Assembly: GCA_036937835.1 (NCBI GenBank)
Contig: CM072869.1
Coordinates: forward strand, 25,063,001-25,127,000
Direction: 5' to 3'
Length of the DNA stretch: 64,000 bases
Source of the DNA: Pampus argenteus
Lineage: Eukaryota; Chordata; Actinopteri; Scombriformes; Stromateidae
The translations under genes were made by a program, and so were the position numbers. Below the pieces are notes generated by a model. It did no database searches. It was not told the origin of the DNA and worked only from the letters and a program-made list of their open reading frames with translations. Positions 62,641-64,000 of the stretch are shown here, one piece after another. Position 1 is the first letter of the stretch. Each line of letters opens with the position of its first letter.

Positions 62641-64000
62641 AAAAAAAAAACAGTTCAAACTTTATACTGCACGCTACACTCCTGACTCCTCTCCTTATTC
62701 TGAAAGAAAAAAACAACAGAAAGACAATAAAGATCAGTGTTTTGTTATCAATTGAAGTCTGATCAGTGCATGAAGTCAAAAAAAAGTGTCTGAATTCAAA
62801 ATTAGTGTCCAACTTCTCATTGTCTCCAGTCCTCTGTTGTCTCTACAAAACTAAAGGAAGACAAGAGAAAACAAATTCACAAAGTTACACTCATGCAGTT
62901 AAAGTCGTATAAAAATAAGATTAAAATGGCAGTGATCAAACTCTAATTAAAATTACAAAAATACAGAAATTAAAAGTATTTCCAAAAAGTAAAAAAAAAA
63001 ACACTATTCAAACTTTATACTGCACGTCACACTCCTGACTCCTCTCATTATTCTGAAAGAAAAAAAATAAACAGAAAGACAATAAAGATCAGTGTTCAAA
63101 GTGTTCAAAAACCAGATCAAGACACAAATGTCATCAGATGAAATATGAGCATATCATAAGTTTACTGTACCTGAATTTAAAATGAGTGTCCAACTTTTCA
63201 TTGTCTCCAGTCCTCTGATCTCTCTACAAAACTAAATGAAGACAAGAGAAAACAAATTCACAAAGTTACACTCATGCAGTTAAAGTCGTATAAAAATAAG
63301 ATTAAAATGGCAGTGATCAAACTCTAATTAAAATTACAAAAATACAGAAATTAAAAGTATTTCCAAAAAGTAAAAAAAAAAACACTGTTCAAACTTTATA
63401 CTGCACGTCACACTCCTGACTCCTCTCATTATTCTGAAAGAAAAAAAATAAACAGAAAGACAATAAAGATCAGTGTTCAAAGTGTTCAAAAACCAGATCA
63501 AGACACAAATGTCATCAGATGAAATATGAGCATATCATAAGTTTACTGTACCTGAATTTAAAATGAGTGTCCAACTTTTCATTGTCTCCAGTCCTCTGAT
63601 CTCTCTACAAAACTAAATGAAGACAAGAGAAAACAATTTCACAAAGTTACACTCATGCAGTTAAAGTCGTATAAAAATAAGATTAAAATGGCAATGATCA
63701 AACTCTAATTAAAATTACAAAAATACAGAAATTAAAAGTATTTCCAAAAAGTAAAAAAAAAAAACACTGTTCAAACTTTATACTGCACGTCACACTCCTG
63801 ACTCCTCTCATTATTCTGAAAGAAAAAAAACTAAACAGAAAGACAATAAAGATCAGTGTTCAAAAACCAGATCAAGACACAATTGTCATCAGATGAAATA
63901 TGAGCATACGTTTACTGTACCTGAATTTAAAATGAGTGTCCAACTTCTCATTGTCTCCAGTCCTCTGTTGTCTCTACAAAACTAAAGGAAGACAAGAGAA

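Larger units (their letters stand above)
1..64000. repeat. Satellite array of ~350-380 bp monomers
   Basis: The landmark caaactttata recurs at spacings of about 300 to 380 bases across the window, always in the same orientation, giving about 166 monomers. A typical monomer reads in this order: the landmark, tcctgactcctctc, a short A-rich stretch, acaataaagatcagtgtt, a family-specific middle block, gaatttaaaat, a segment ending ctctacaaaac, then ttacactcatgcagttaaagtcg, a region of A-tracts, and a variable run of about 8-17 adenines before the next landmark. Families differ mainly in the middle block (A, B, C, D as defined in the summary). No gene is supported in the array. The spacing was read by eye from the sequence. 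The array type is certain, the species is not. Confidence 0.97.
41798..64000. repeat. Array block 7: 62 monomers, no insert
   Basis: Landmarks run from 41934 to 63772. A monomers dominate, alternating with B monomers that often carry private forms (aaatttaaagtattt and agtacaaaaaaaacac before the landmark, aataagtgtccaaattc after it). C monomers appear only at 58287, 59414, 63009 and 63390. A distinct A subtype with acattattcaaac and gaagactagag is found at 44059, 46538, 51156, 54352, 55075, 56851 and 61222. There is no D, B' or C'' monomer. No gene is seen. The last monomer is cut by the window end. Confidence 0.92.

Noticed and set aside
1..64000. CRISPR array
   Set aside because: The repeats are hundreds of bases long and adjoin each other. 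There are no short repeats with unique spacers and no cas genes.
1..64000. Alpha-satellite-like centromere array with CENP-B boxes
   Set aside because: The monomers are about 350 bp, not 171 bp, and I saw no match to the CENP-B box pattern. A centromeric role cannot be excluded but is not shown by the sequence.

Overview
The window is one continuous block of eukaryotic satellite DNA with no convincing protein-coding or structural RNA gene. It is strongly A+T-rich. It has long adenine runs, a TA microsatellite and splice-site-like signals, and it shows no bacterial gene organisation. The style fits a vertebrate, perhaps a teleost fish, but no sequence here fixes the species, so that is a weak inference.

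The basic unit is a monomer of about 350-380 bp, and I place about 166 of them. All run in the same orientation, and the shared landmark caaactttata recurs at that spacing. I use four monomer families. A (about 347-354 bp) carries a middle block beginning ttgttatcaattgaagtc. B (about 366 bp) has a middle block beginning aaaaaccagatcaagac. C (about 380 bp) is like B with an extra caaagtgtt and a longer gcatatcataag stretch. D (about 300 bp) looks like an A monomer with about 75 bp deleted.

Six copies of an unrelated 838-849 bp insert interrupt the array at about 2.1, 18.8, 25.7, 29.7, 34.8 and 41.0 kb. Each follows the same three monomers (D, a variant B called B', a variant C called C''). Together they form a cassette of about 1.75 kb that has been copied as one piece. 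The first bases of the window match the right edge of a seventh copy lying just outside. From about 41.8 kb to the end there is no insert.

Higher-order repeats are layered on the monomers: a 4-monomer unit of about 1420 bp (4.1-8.4 kb), an 11/12-monomer unit of 3883/4233 bp (8.4-16.5 kb), a 380 bp C tandem (21.9-23.0 kb), a 4025 bp unit (23.3-32.8 kb), a 6164 bp spaced duplication (31.9-42.6 kb), a 7-monomer 2479 bp unit (44-48.7 kb), a 1421 bp unit (48.3-51.2 kb), a 4371 bp spaced duplication (56.6-62.6 kb) and an 1127 bp three-monomer unit (58.3-60.2 kb).

The most thought-provoking signal is on the minus strand. B and C monomers hold a 61-nt segment flanked by a pyrimidine-rich TTTAG acceptor and a CAG|GTACAGTAAA donor, open in one frame. 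A monomers keep the acceptor but lack the donor. This suggests, without proving it, that the satellite grew from an exon-intron fragment of a gene. I found no sign of a defence system, CRISPR array or autonomous mobile element.
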